Shown piece by piece: positions 29,746 through 38,793 of a stretch of 64,000 nucleotides of DNA (the stretch's first letter is position 1; every line of letters starts with the position of its first letter). The notes beneath the pieces were generated by a model. That model searched no databases and had not been told where the DNA came from. It worked only from the letters and a program-made list of their open reading frames with translations. The stretch is from contig CAXXUH010000003.1 in NCBI GenBank assembly GCA_963665405.2, positions 1-64,000 of the forward strand, read 5' to 3'. The position numbers and the translations under genes are program-made. The DNA comes from G963665405 sp963665405. GTDB lineage: Bacteria > Chloroflexota > Dehalococcoidia > Lucifugimonadales > G963665405.

Positions 29746-30086
29746 AGACCATGCCACCCATATATTATGATTTTATCAATTATCACAAATCCTGATGCTT
29801 TGTCAACCTGGGCGTTGGATTCACCTATACTTAAGACGCTACGATGGTGTCATTGCGAAACGGTGACCAGATCGTTCCCGGCGGCGCGACCGCAACCCGA
29901 GAACCTCAGTTTGTCTCGCCACCCAGTCCCTCGTGCAAGGCAGAGGAGGTCTTCGTCCTCAACTCCTTGGAAGTCGTAACGGACTGACTCTGGGCTAATT
30001 TACCAAGAGAGGCCGGGCTACGAGCCCTCCGCTGTCTGTGGACACAGGTGGTGTCGCCGCCAGCAATGCGCCGACCTATCATAATT
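29746..30086. other. spacer between the two MITEs
   Basis: About 340 bp with no supported gene. The segment just before MITE B resembles the sequence before 42877 (GCCGCC followed by a TCAT-ATTGTAAG junction). The first 80 bp are AT-rich. Confidence 0.4.
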
Positions 30087-30247
30087 GATTCTCTCGTAAA
30101 AAGTCTGTGCAGGTCGAATTAGAACAACCGTACCCTTGCCTGGATACAATATACAGTCTCTGTTCCGTGTACTACCCCAACATACGGTGGCGCTCAGATA
30201 TGCTAAAGCGCTGGAACTTCCTCAAAACGGGTTTTTACGAGGGAATC
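30087..30247. mobile_element. MITE copy B
   Basis: 161 bp, same inverted ends as copy A, flanked by ATAATT on both sides (6-bp duplication; a seventh base differs). It has inserted into a longer sequence that is also found, without the MITE, at 42877. This gives an empty-site comparison within the window. Confidence 0.85.
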
Positions 30248-30335
30248 ATAATTGTAAGGTAACGGACCCTATGCGGCTCACAGAACCACCCGCAATTCAA
30301 AGGTGGTGCTGTCTACCGTCAAGTCGTATCTACAC
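30248..30335. repeat. diverged 90-bp repeat, copy 1
   Basis: Starts with ATTGTAAG and aligns with 42877-42975 over about 90 bp at roughly 70 percent identity, including CTACCGTC. In both places it is followed by remnants of an integrative or phage-like element (SNF2 helicase here, serine recombinase there). It may be an element end or attachment-adjacent sequence. Confidence 0.6.
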
Positions 30336-30342
30336 GATGCGG

Positions 30343-30594
30343 CAGGCGTCGCGCCGATCCTGGCGCATCGAGCAGACCCGGCCGGTGGAAGTGGCGTTCA
30401 TGGCCTACAGGGGCACCCTTCGAACTAACGCGCTCAAGCTGGTGGCCAAGAAGCTCCAGAGCTGGCTAGCTGCGGAGAGGAGCTGCCCGAGGACGGCTGG
30501 CGGTGTTTGGTGACGATGAGGACGACCTGATGATGGCCCTAGGAGGAAGATCGTGAATGGAGAGGGGGAGGACTCAGCGGGGGCTTCGCAGTAG
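30343..30594 (+). pseudogene. SNF2-family helicase, motif VI fragment
   Basis: QASRRSWRIEQTRPVEVAFM is helicase motif VI of the SNF2/Rad54 group (QAxRRxWRIGQ). It is followed by AYRGTLRTNALKLVAKKLQS. The reading then shifts twice (ELPEDG, VFGDDEDDLMMAL, RKIVNGEGEDSAGAS) before the stop at 30594. The family's ATPase motifs are absent from the window, so only the 3' portion survives. Probably from an integrative element. Confidence 0.65.
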
Positions 30595-30778
30595 CTGCTT
30601 GTCCATGTGTGTGGCCTTCTTTTGTTCAGGCTTAGCCCGTAAGTATCGGGCAAGGGGGTCGATCTGCTATGTGTGAAGCCCATCCTGCTGTCCGCTCGTC
30701 AAGCCAGAGCGGGGCCTTGCATGATACCGGCACCGAAGCTGGGTTTCTTGTCAGTCCTTCGCCAGAGAAACGATGGGC

Positions 30779-30790
30779 GTGATACAATAT
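30779..30790 (+). promoter_or_regulatory. possible extended -10 promoter
   Basis: TGATACAAT lies about 40 bp upstream of the GTG start of the next exported gene. The same GTGATACAAT string occurs upstream of the zinc-ribbon gene at about 55386. No good -35 box is seen, which fits an extended -10 type. Confidence 0.3.
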
Positions 30791-30827
30791 GCAAGCACGA
30801 CGCCATTTATATAAAGGAGGGCGAATC

Positions 30828-31430
30828 GTGGCGGCATACACTGTACTGAGGAGGTTTGTTCCAGTAGTAGGCGTAGTCATCCTGGCTCTGACGGTGTTCC
30901 TTGGCACCGTCTATGCGGATGACGCTTCGGATGCGGATCAGGCTCCGAATGAGCCAGTGGACACTATAGCGGTGTCTCTGACAGTTGACTGCTCGCTAAC
31001 TCCGGATACGCCCGAGATACGTCGAGAGCTTGCTGATCGGAATCTCTGTGGATATGGAAACGGAACCGTGGATGGAGACGAAGAGGTAGAGCCGTACGGA
31101 ACCGTGGTCGGAAATTGCGGCTCGCTTACCTTGAACCTATTCAATAGCGGGGGTGGATTTCTCCACTGGCAAACGATAATCACATCGAGTCAAGGGCCGA
31201 TGTTCAGTGCATCATATTCAGGAAGTGCCCACAACCTGTATACAGGCGGAGGCCATTACGTGAGTGGGAGCGATAGTTGGATATTCTCTAGCTATTGGCA
31301 AGACGATCAAGCTGTATATACCGGGCCAGGTGTGATATGGGGAATAATCACCTCCGCCACAAGCACCTTGGTTTGGGGTGGCGTCTGCACCGCTGCGGGT
31401 ACCCCTACTGATGTCGTTTGGGTGACTTAA
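30828..31430 (+). CDS. small exported protein, unknown function
   Basis: 200 aa. I chose the GTG at 30828, preceded by AAAGGAGGGCGAATC, over the ATG at 30789, which would add a hydrophilic tail before the signal peptide. The signal (VVGVVILALTVFLGTVYA) is followed by a Cys-containing, Gly/Ser/Tyr-rich beta domain with no known motif. Followed by a dyad, AGAGTTGCACAG and CTGTGCAACTCT near 31446-31481, that could terminate transcription. Confidence 0.72.
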   Translation: MAAYTVLRRFVPVVGVVILALTVFLGTVYADDASDADQAPNEPVDTIAVSLTVDCSLTPDTPEIRRELADRNLCGYGNGTVDGDEEVEPYGTVVGNCGSLTLNLFNSGGGFLHWQTIITSSQGPMFSASYSGSAHNLYTGGGHYVSGSDSWIFSSYWQDDQAVYTGPGVIWGIITSATSTLVWGGVCTAAGTPTDVVWVT

Positions 31431-31612
31431 ACAAGGGCCACTTCAGAGTTGCACAGCCCCTTCAGCTAACTGTGCAACTCTGATTCCTTAGGATTGGGGC
31501 ACCACTCTGGCTGCTCTTCGCCTGCTAAATGGTGGAGCCAGACAGCCTGCCTGTGCTTTCGGTCTTTATTGGCTCGGACACGGCCTGGATATACTTACTG
31601 CCGAGGCCTTAA

Positions 31613-32731
31613 ATGTCCCAGGTTCTCACATATGACACCGTTGTTGGACGGGAACTCGGACTACAGGATCGAATGACGGCCCTCAGGAATTTGAGGCCGG
31701 GCACCCGATTGTCGTGGCCGGAAGGCGACCTTTCACGGGAGGTGCTACGCGAACTGCTCAGCTTGTCGGAGAGCGTTGATGTTCTGCGGTGGCTTGAGGC
31801 TGAAAGGGGCGCTGCCGTAGCTCTGCTGGCCATCGAACAGAGCTTGGACATGGCTGGAATGATGTACGGCGCCCAGAACAGAATTGTCTCCGGTATGCTC
31901 ACAAGCGAGCAAGAACGGCAGGTGCATCAATCCCTACAGGACAAGTATGGCGCCATGTATGGCCCACTGCTTCGATCGGATGAGGATTGGGGCGCTCCCA
32001 AGCAGAGGGGCGATATCGTCGATGGCCCGTCAGAGCATCGCCATCTTGTGGATGCTCTGACGCGGCTTCGCCGGAAGATTAGTCTGCCGGCGGAGACTTC
32101 CCCAAGCCGCTCTCAGGTCGATCCGGGACCGGATACGCTCCTCGCCGATCTGCTGAGGCTTCCAGATTCCACAGACCCGGCGCGGTGGCTTCAGGACCAC
32201 CGTCTGTCCCTTTCCTCTCGGCTCGTGCTGGAACATCTCCTACAGGGAGCATTCCCAATGGGAGATCTCGTGCTCTCTGCAACAAACGGCTCCTCACTCC
32301 GTTCGATACGTCCGAAGGTGCACACTCGCTCAAAAGGTCTTCTCCACGTAAAGGTACAGCAGATCGATATCCTGGAGCTTGGCTTTGCTGTCCGTGTAAG
32401 AGTCCGATTCCGCCTTCCCAAGGGATGGTCCTCCGCGAAACAGCCGGGGATTGTCCGGCAGTGGGAGGGGTTTAGAAGTGTCAGAGACAATGCTGGCCAC
32501 CACTACGTGGTGCAGGTTGCGTCCGGTGGCGTCTCCAACCAGATATGGTGGTGGCATGGGGATCAAACACTCGTCTGTTGGCCCGCGCTTGAAGACGCAC
32601 GGGAGTTGACATTGGAGGCCCAACCGGCGTATCTGTCCCTGTATCGGCCCCCAGGCGAAGGGGGTACCCTCATACCGATACCGGGACCCAGCTTGGGCAG
32701 AATAAGCTGTACGGCCGTTATCGGCGAGTAG
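31613..32731 (+). CDS. cytoplasmic protein of unknown function
   Basis: 372 aa without signal or membrane segment. The N-terminal 200 residues are helical, with two related leucine-rich stretches (REVLRELLSLSESVDVLRWL and DLLRLPDSTDPARWLQDHRL) that look like an internal duplication. The C-terminal 130 residues are beta-rich (LGFAVRVRVRFRLPKGWSS). No family recognised. The start may be the ATG at 31613 or later; no clear ribosome site. Confidence 0.6.
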   Translation: MSQVLTYDTVVGRELGLQDRMTALRNLRPGTRLSWPEGDLSREVLRELLSLSESVDVLRWLEAERGAAVALLAIEQSLDMAGMMYGAQNRIVSGMLTSEQERQVHQSLQDKYGAMYGPLLRSDEDWGAPKQRGDIVDGPSEHRHLVDALTRLRRKISLPAETSPSRSQVDPGPDTLLADLLRLPDSTDPARWLQDHRLSLSSRLVLEHLLQGAFPMGDLVLSATNGSSLRSIRPKVHTRSKGLLHVKVQQIDILELGFAVRVRVRFRLPKGWSSAKQPGIVRQWEGFRSVRDNAGHHYVVQVASGGVSNQIWWWHGDQTLVCWPALEDARELTLEAQPAYLSLYRPPGEGGTLIPIPGPSLGRISCTAVIGE

Positions 32732-32741
32732 AACGATTCTC

Positions 32742-32885
32742 TCGTGGGCCGAGTTCATGGCCGAGGAGCCGTTGAAGCCCAAGGGCCGGGGCCGCAAGCC
32801 CCAGCCCACAACCGCGTCCCTGTTCGATTGGGCGCTAGACATGGAGCAGGAGCGGGAGGAGGAGCCGGTCGGCGCGGGGCGCTAG
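32742..32885 (+). pseudogene. SNF2-type helicase C-terminal tail fragment
   Basis: Forty-seven codons, open and undamaged: SWAEFMAEEPLKPKGRGRKP, then TTASLFDWALDMEQE and a Gly-Arg end. No start, and the reading begins right after the previous gene. Parallel to the remnant at 22988. Its assignment to the SNF2 helicase is inferred from linkage and style, not from helicase motifs. Confidence 0.5.
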
Positions 32886-32939
32886 GAGTCCGAGCTGCAA
32901 GACACCAGTCGGAGGAGAGAACAAGAGGAGGCACTTGGC

Positions 32940-33530
32940 ATGAGCAGGATATTTAGCCGTGTAACGTTTACCCTCATTTTGGCAGTGGTGTTGTCGACTC
33001 TAGGAGCATCCAATGTATTTGCGGAATCACCAAGGCTAGGGGAGTTCACTGTTGCTACTGTGGAGCAAATGGAAAGGCTGAGGGAGCGACTTCCAGATGC
33101 TCCTCCAGTTACAGAACTGGGGGCACTCGTGGGTCCAGGTGGGGATTATGCGCGTGACCTGGTCGACAACCCTTGGGGTTGCTACGGACAGACGGACTAT
33201 CCCCATGCATCCGACAGCGAAGGACCTTGGGTAGTTAATGTACACGCCAGGACGGTATGCCCAAACGGGTTCGAAGTGCCCGAAATTTGGGTAGAGACCG
33301 AACTCTATAGGCAAACGCATTGTTTTCTGGGGTTCTGCTTCGGATTGGAGCCTTGGGGTCCGGAGGTTTCCGATACCGTCTACAACGCGTACAGCATTGA
33401 AGTAACAACACATGGCCCCTGCGAGAACGGGCGTTATAGGGCCATCAGCGCCCATTGGATGTTAGGTCCGGACGGCAACACATACGGTGGGATTACATCG
33501 AATAGCCGGAAGGTAAGTAATTGTCCGTAA
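32940..33530 (+). CDS. exported Cys-containing protein, unknown function
   Basis: 196 aa. Signal peptide cleaved after VFA. The mature part has six Cys (WGCYG, TVCPNG, THCFLGFCFG, GPCENG, NCP), suggesting disulphides. AGAGGAGG stands 12 bases before the ATG. The last 235 bp are duplicated, with a frameshift, at 41624. No family recognised. A short dyad ACGGGC/GCCCGT follows the stop. Confidence 0.72.
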   Translation: MSRIFSRVTFTLILAVVLSTLGASNVFAESPRLGEFTVATVEQMERLRERLPDAPPVTELGALVGPGGDYARDLVDNPWGCYGQTDYPHASDSEGPWVVNVHARTVCPNGFEVPEIWVETELYRQTHCFLGFCFGLEPWGPEVSDTVYNAYSIEVTTHGPCENGRYRAISAHWMLGPDGNTYGGITSNSRKVSNCP

Positions 33531-33628
33531 ACGGGCTTTTGAAAGCTGCTGCCCGTGTGCTCGACTTGGTATCTGTAGGGCAAAGGCAGCCGCAGGGCAA
33601 GAACCATCAACCCGACGGTGTCGAGTTG

Positions 33629-34336
33629 ATGAACGCTCCCTACCCGGCCAATTGGATCAAGGAGCGGCTTGGAGACTGGGCTTCAGAGAAGGGAAGGTTC
33701 GTAGGATCTCTAGTCCCAGAGGGATTTGAAGCCTACGCACGAGTCTTTCACCCGGCCAAACTCTGGAAAGCTGACCGAAGTTGGGAACAGGTGAGGTGGT
33801 CCACTGTGGCGTCGTGGAACGGGAAAGTCGTTCATCCACAGATGCAGTTCTGTCGAATCGCAAACCTTGACGTACACTTAGACGAAAAACCTTCGTGGGG
33901 CCGCATCCCGTTCTATGGGATGCTACCCGAGGACGAGTGCCAGGTTCTGATCAGTGTCCTCAAAGGGTTCACTTCCACACCCGAACGCTGCTATTTCTCC
34001 CTTTGGCACGGCTATGGATTCCTTGATGACCGCTACTTCAAGAGGGTAGCTAAGTTGAAAGTTCCACGCAGGGAGGAGTACTTGGTCTTTTGTGGCCCTC
34101 TGGACAGCATCATGTCGTTTTACAAGCATGTTGGGGGAAGATGGGGGCAATCGCCGAACATTTGGTGGCCAGAAGACCGGGCCTGGTGCGTTGCAACCGA
34201 AATAGATTCTTTGGATACCTACATTGGCGGTAGCAAAGCTTGTATAGAGCGAGTTCTTGGGCGCCCAGACCTAGAGGCGCTCCCTATAGGTCTGGGTGCA
34301 CGTGTAGACGCCTCTGGCGATACCATCAACGTCTAA
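33629..34336 (+). CDS. conserved protein of the WWPxDRAWCVATEID type, function unknown
   Basis: 235 aa from the chosen Met (APYPANWIKERLGDW follows). The open frame reaches back to 33521 but that part lies over the 3' dyad of the previous gene. The sequence contains SPNIWWPEDRAWCVATEID followed by TYIGGSKACIE, and CYFSLWHGYGF upstream. From memory this matches an uncharacterised family common in actinomycetes. No catalytic motif is evident. Likely horizontally acquired; it lies among unrelated exported genes. Confidence 0.6.
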   Translation: MNAPYPANWIKERLGDWASEKGRFVGSLVPEGFEAYARVFHPAKLWKADRSWEQVRWSTVASWNGKVVHPQMQFCRIANLDVHLDEKPSWGRIPFYGMLPEDECQVLISVLKGFTSTPERCYFSLWHGYGFLDDRYFKRVAKLKVPRREEYLVFCGPLDSIMSFYKHVGGRWGQSPNIWWPEDRAWCVATEIDSLDTYIGGSKACIERVLGRPDLEALPIGLGARVDASGDTINV

Positions 34337-34486
34337 GAAAACCCATGGTTGGTTTGACTGTTTCCTAATCTCTCACGAAGATAATTGACGATATTGGGGC
34401 ATTACAACCGCAACGTCCGCACAAGCGCGACCATCGTGTGAGAGACTTGTCGTGTGGGCTAAGCCGGGGTGGCCTGAGCGACTCCT

Positions 34487-34506
34487 TTATTACTCCGCCC
34501 TTTACA
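34487..34506. repeat. solo copy of an IS21 terminal repeat
   Basis: These 20 bases are the exact complement of the first 20 bases of the IS21 element at 23935 (TGTAAAGGGCGGAGTAATAA). No istA or istB sequence adjoins. It is either a scar of a lost element or a target resembling its end. Confidence 0.65.
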
Positions 34507-34553
34507 CGCTTGGAAGAGCTTAGCTGTGGGGTCCGCCGCCCGACCACAACACT

Positions 34554-34901
34554 TCATCGAACATGTACTCCGGCTAGGGTACGGAAAACCTTCAAGCCTA
34601 CCCCGGCTAGAAGTAATGTGACGGGAGCAGCGTACAGCACGAAAACTGCTCCGAATACAGTCGGGATCACCGAGCACAAAAGACAAAGACTCGCTGGGAT
34701 CAGCCACTTGGGGCTATTGGGCCTGAGGATCAGTCCGATGCCCGCGGCGGACGCTAGCACCAGCGTCGCCATGTTAAGGAGGTTTATTTCTGCTGTCGGG
34801 CGGACTAGCAGGGAGACGAAGAGGCCTACGCTGACCGCAAGTGCTAGCGCCCCACTGCCTACGAGCGTCAATTGCTCCAAGTGTCTGATAAATCTAGCCA
34901 A
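34554..34901 (-). CDS. small integral membrane protein
   Basis: 115 aa with about four hydrophobic helices (LVGSGALALAVSVGLFVSLL, LLNMATLVLASAAGIGLIL, LIPASLCLLCSVIPTVFGAVF, LYAAPVTLLLAGVGL). The start follows a short Arg-rich leader. No family recognised. It lies just downstream of the IS66-split gene on the same strand. Confidence 0.55.
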   Translation of the reverse strand: MARFIRHLEQLTLVGSGALALAVSVGLFVSLLVRPTAEINLLNMATLVLASAAGIGLILRPNSPKWLIPASLCLLCSVIPTVFGAVFVLYAAPVTLLLAGVGLKVFRTLAGVHVR

Positions 34902-35388
34902 CGTAATTCAGCCCGTTCAGATCTATTACGGTTGCTGAATTTTCCCGCCCCGACAGACCTCTTCCCAAAATATGGGCAGGGCTCCCTCGGTCAAGTCGCA
35001 TGTGTACGAATAGCCGTATGCAGTGCCGTACCACTGCGCGTACATAGTATACTCGATGTTCAGATCGTTCTGAAACTCCCCTTCGACCTCTATCCACACG
35101 TAGTCCGGTCCATGCGGATAGTATGTGGAGGAACAGTCTTCAATCGTCCAGCCCGGGAACCATGAGTTCCAACAGTAAGCGTAAGGGCTATGGCCACCCG
35201 ATACCGAGTCATCTTCCTCCCAGTAATAGAGATGGGCGTACACGTAAGTCGCAGGCACATCAAACTGTTCGAGGATAGTGTAGCCGACCCACCCCGCACG
35301 TTCTTCGCGAGAGCTGGAGTCGACTCCGGTATCCTCTGTGGCCATCGGTTCGCCGCCGCTAGGCACCAAACCTGGGACAGGAGAAATG

Positions 35389-36909
35389 GTAATTGATTAG
35401 CGGGATCGGCGTCGGTAGGGGGGTTGTGGGGTACTGAACAAGTTTTTATACTTTGGCTATGTGTGAGGCCAAAGACTTCCCTCCCTCTGAGCGCGACGAG
35501 CTGATGGGGCTGGTCACGCAGTTGCAAGGGCAGGTTGCGCAGTTGACGGCGGCCAACGAAGAGTTGCACAAGCAAGTCGCCGAGCTCAAGCGAGCAGGAA
35601 AGCGCCAGGCGGCTCCGTTCTCCAAGGGTGGGCGAAGCAGCAGACCCAAGCGTCCCGGCCGCAAGCCGGGTATGGGGTCGTTCAGCTACCGAAAGTCGCC
35701 GTCTCCCGATGAAGTCACCGAGCCGCTTGTAGAGGTGGCGGTGGCTGAGGACACTTGCCCCGGATGTGGAGGCAGACTCGAGCATGAGGGAGTGCGGGTT
35801 GTCTACGCAACCGACATTCCTCCGGTTCCCAGACCCCAGGTGACGGGGTACCGGGTACAGATATGCCGGTGCCGGTCCTGCGGTAAGCAGGTCCGAGGGC
35901 GGCATCCCGATGTTGCGCCGGACCAGTACGGGGCCAGCGCGCACCGGGTAGGGAGACGAGTGATGGCGGCGGCCCACGTGCTCCACTATGGAGTGGGCGT
36001 TCCGGTACGGAAGGTCCCCGCTGTGCTCAGAGCGCTGACTGGTGTGGAGCTGAGCCAGGGGGCGATCAGCCAAGACGCGCTGCGACGTGCCAGGGGTACA
36101 GTGGGGGATGCCTACCATAAGCTGCGGGGTTCGGTGCGTGCCAGTCCACTCGTCCACACCGACGACACGGGATGGCGAGTGGACGGCGGGCCTGCTTTTC
36201 TGATGGCGTTCGAAACGGATGAGGCTACGGTGTACCAGGTTCGTGCTCGTCACCGCAACGAAGAGGTACGTGAGGTGGTGCCCTCGGACTATGGAGGGGT
36301 GATGGTAACGGATCGAGGACGGAGCTACGATGCTCAGGCTCTGTCGGGGGTGAAGCAGCAGAAATGTCTGGCCCACGTGCTGCGCTCGATCAGTGAGGTG
36401 GCGGAGACCAAGAGAGGGAGAGGTCGCAGCTTCGGCAATCGTCTGAGCCGCCTGCTCAGAGAAGCGATGGAACTCCGGCAGGCATACCACCGAGGAGAGG
36501 CGGCGGACTTTGCCGCCGAGGCCGAGCGGCTGAGACGAGAGGCGACCTATCATCTCCGTGACCGTCCCATGTCGGATGCGGACAACTGGAGGCTGCAGAA
36601 CGAACTCGGTTGGCACCATGACCGGGGCAACCTGCTGCGTTTCCTGGATGATCCAAGCATTGAGCCGACCAACAACCGTGCTGAGAGAGCGCTCCGTGGG
36701 GCAGTGATCGCGCGGAAGGTATCGCACTGCTCGAAGAACGTCGGTGGTGCGGATGCCTTCTCCGCCTTCACCAGCGTAATCAGGACCCTGGCTCGCAATG
36801 GCGGCGATCACTCGCTGGTCAACGGGCTCTGCGGTGTGTTCAGCGGTGCTCCGGTCCCCACACCTTCCTTCTGAACCCCTCCTCGCACTCCGCTCCGCTA
36901 ATCAATTAC
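35389..36909 (+). mobile_element. IS66-family element (single tnpC type)
   Basis: 1521 bp. Perfect 15-bp inverted ends GTAATTGATTAGCGG and CCGCTAATCAATTAC. GAGAAATG at 35381-35388 and 36910-36917 is the 8-bp target duplication typical of the family. Only the TnpC-type transposase is present, as in the ISBst12-like subgroup. Confidence 0.95.
35453..36874 (+). CDS. IS66-family transposase TnpC
   Basis: 473 aa. N-terminal coiled coil (LVTQLQGQVAQLTAANEEL), zinc-binding CPGCG and CRSCG pair, then the DDE core with HTDDTGWRVDGG, MVTDRGRSY and NNRAERALRGAVI. Complete. A start at 35459 (MCEAKD) is also possible; the upstream ATA/ATG context is poor. Confidence 0.93.
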   Translation: MAMCEAKDFPPSERDELMGLVTQLQGQVAQLTAANEELHKQVAELKRAGKRQAAPFSKGGRSSRPKRPGRKPGMGSFSYRKSPSPDEVTEPLVEVAVAEDTCPGCGGRLEHEGVRVVYATDIPPVPRPQVTGYRVQICRCRSCGKQVRGRHPDVAPDQYGASAHRVGRRVMAAAHVLHYGVGVPVRKVPAVLRALTGVELSQGAISQDALRRARGTVGDAYHKLRGSVRASPLVHTDDTGWRVDGGPAFLMAFETDEATVYQVRARHRNEEVREVVPSDYGGVMVTDRGRSYDAQALSGVKQQKCLAHVLRSISEVAETKRGRGRSFGNRLSRLLREAMELRQAYHRGEAADFAAEAERLRREATYHLRDRPMSDADNWRLQNELGWHHDRGNLLRFLDDPSIEPTNNRAERALRGAVIARKVSHCSKNVGGADAFSAFTSVIRTLARNGGDHSLVNGLCGVFSGAPVPTPSF

Positions 36910-37598
36910 GAGAAATGAACTGTCCGTTTTCAGCCGGTGCTGTATGCGCTAGCGTGTTTTCGGCTTCTGAAATTGGTTGAATGTCATAAACGACAGCCCT
37001 GCACTGTTCATCGAAACGCCAGCTAATCGCAAGAGGGCTACTTCCATTTTGCACGCGTGCCCCGATCTTGATAGGAGTGTGGATCACACACATTGAGTCT
37101 CGAAGCGTGGCACTGCCAACGACAGAACCAACCTGGATCTCAGTTTCCTGACCTTGCGAAAACCCCAACGCTTGGCCTTCGTTGCCAGCGCCCTCGTCGC
37201 CGGAGCCTTCGTCGCCGGAGCCCTCTTCACCGGAGCCTTCGTCGCCAGCCCCCTGATCGCCGGTAGCCTGATGATTTGAGGATTCATTAGCGGTGTTCTC
37301 ATTGCCGGAACCATCAGCAAGTGCTACGCGAGAGAAAACACAGAAGGCAGCCAACGCAAGCGCCAATACCGCGAAAAGAAAAGCGTACTCGATTCGTCTA
37401 GTCATGTTGTTTCCATTCCTTTCTGGTCAGTTTGTAACCTTCAACAAGAGTTTCACTGCCACATGCCCTAGCAACTCAGCCTATTGAAGCACATTCGCAA
37501 GGGATACCCATTCGCGGGCACCGTGCTGCAAACGCCCCCACACCGTCTACGGGATTGTTATCCAGTCGGAGGTACTAAAGCCAGTTTCGGTAAAGCGG

Positions 37599-37799
37599 CT
37601 ACAGCCTGAAAGCGTTGTAGGGCTGGTTCCGCAAGGCCCGCGCGATACGGTGAAAGCTTGATTGCCTGAACCCCAGTTCCCAGTCGGTGTCTGATTTCAC
37701 CCGCCGGTAAAACGCTTGAAACCCGGCGCCGCTCATTGCACTGGCCGGTACTCGTGGCCAGCGCACCTCCGGTGAGCGAACGATGGCCAATGTGGGCAT
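37599..37799 (-). CDS. possible small basic protein
   Basis: 66 aa, reading SGAGFQAFYRRVKSDTDWEL and then a basic Phe/Arg-rich tail. The composition is more protein-like than the overlapping frame at 37558-37803. No ribosome site or family. May be a fragment. Confidence 0.3.
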   Translation of the reverse strand: MPTLAIVRSPEVRWPRVPASAMSGAGFQAFYRRVKSDTDWELGFRQSSFHRIARALRNQPYNAFRL

Positions 37800-37897
37800 T
37801 CAAGGGAACGAACGGGGCACCTAAGTCGCGCTAGAACGTCCTGTGTCGAAGACAACGGGGACCTGGTTAATCTGGATGCGCTCTAGCCACCACGGTC

Positions 37898-38225
37898 TTA
37901 GCCACGGCTCCCGCCGTCGCTTCCAAACGTAACGCATCTCACCTTGAGAATGCGCCACCCCACTACGACGACGGCAGCCAACACCAATCCCATGAACAGC
38001 ACAACGGACCAAAATAATATGAAGGAGGAAAATAAGGCTCCAACGACCCAAGTCTCTGCCAACCCAAACCTGTTCAACACAAGAAAAGACACAGGTGTCG
38101 CCAGAGTCACTACTAGAGCAAATCCGACCACCACTACCAAGACCACGAGTGCCGTCTTTATGGCAGTACTCCTCTGGTGGATGTACGTGAATACTAGCAA
38201 AGCCCAATCCCCGAAGTCAAACGGA
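37898..38225 (-). pseudogene. membrane protein, 5' end cut by the group II intron remnant
   Basis: The reading FDFGDWALLVFTYIHQRSTA leads into three hydrophobic segments (ALVVLVVVVGFALVVTLA and two more) and ends in a basic tail. The frame continues upstream into the intron RNA sequence, which is not its own, so the N-terminus is missing. Function unknown. Confidence 0.5.
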
Positions 38226-38229
38226 ACGC

Positions 38230-38345
38230 GGGATTGCCTACGGGGGGAGACCCCTATGGCAACGGAGCCCTCGTAGTAGTCCGAGCCGGGGAAAGCCCGG
38301 TACATGGCGAAGGAGGGCAGGTGGTTTCGACGGAATACGACAGGG
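38230..38345 (+). other. group II intron RNA fragment (5' of the RT gene)
   Basis: Contains GGCAACGGAGCCCTCGTAG, then TAGTCCGAGCCGGGGAAAG and GTACATGGCGAAGGAGGGCA, a segment typically found just upstream of bacterial group II intron reverse-transcriptase genes. No domain V or 3' splice region follows the RT fragment. Assigned from memory of such introns. Confidence 0.6.
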
Positions 38346-38356
38346 AGGTATGCATA

Positions 38357-38714
38357 ATGCAAAACGCCGAAACTGTATTGAACGTCACACGCGAACGCGG
38401 AGAAAGAGAATTGCCGCTGGAGAACATCTATCGGCTGCTTTGCAACCGGGAACTCTACCTGAGGGCCTACGGCCATCTCTACTCAAACCAGGGGGGCGAT
38501 GACCAAGGGAACCACCGCAGAGACCGTGGACGGCATGTCACTGGCCAAAATCGACCGACTTATCGAGGAACTTCGGTATGAGCGGTTCCGGTGGACGCCA
38601 GTTAGACGGGTCAACATTCCCAAGCCAAATGGGGGAACCCGTCCTCTGGGCATACCGACGTGGACGGACAAGATGCTGCAAGAGGTTATCCGGATGATTC
38701 TGGAAGCCTTTTTC
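38357..38714 (+). pseudogene. ltrA: group II intron reverse transcriptase, N-terminal remnant
   Basis: ENIYRLLCNRELYLRAYGHL in one frame. After a run of six G (38491-38496) it continues in the next frame as TAETVDGMSLAKIDRLIEEL, TPVRRVNIPKPNGGTRPLGI and PTWTDKMLQEVIRMILEAFF. These are RT motifs 0 to 1. The palm with YADD is absent. A ribosome site GGGAGG precedes the ATG. Frameshifted and truncated, so inactive. Confidence 0.85.
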
Positions 38715-38793
38715 TGGTTAGAGCGGCATTCTGGAGACCACCTGGAGTTGAATACCTGGTATCAGCGGTACCTATAACACTGTGCGCCCTCAT

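Larger units (their letters stand above)
34926..37405 (-). pseudogene. exported acidic-repeat protein, split by IS66
   Basis: The N-terminal part (37405-36910) has a signal peptide and an acidic Gly/Asp/Glu repeat (GSGDEGSGDEGAG units), then a beta domain. The C-terminal part (35380-34926) is Tyr/Trp-rich with Cys pairs. Removing IS66 and one copy of its 8-bp duplication joins them in frame (NGQFIS then PVPGLVPSGG), giving 951 nt and 316 aa. The gene was therefore intact when IS66 landed. No family recognised. Confidence 0.85.
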
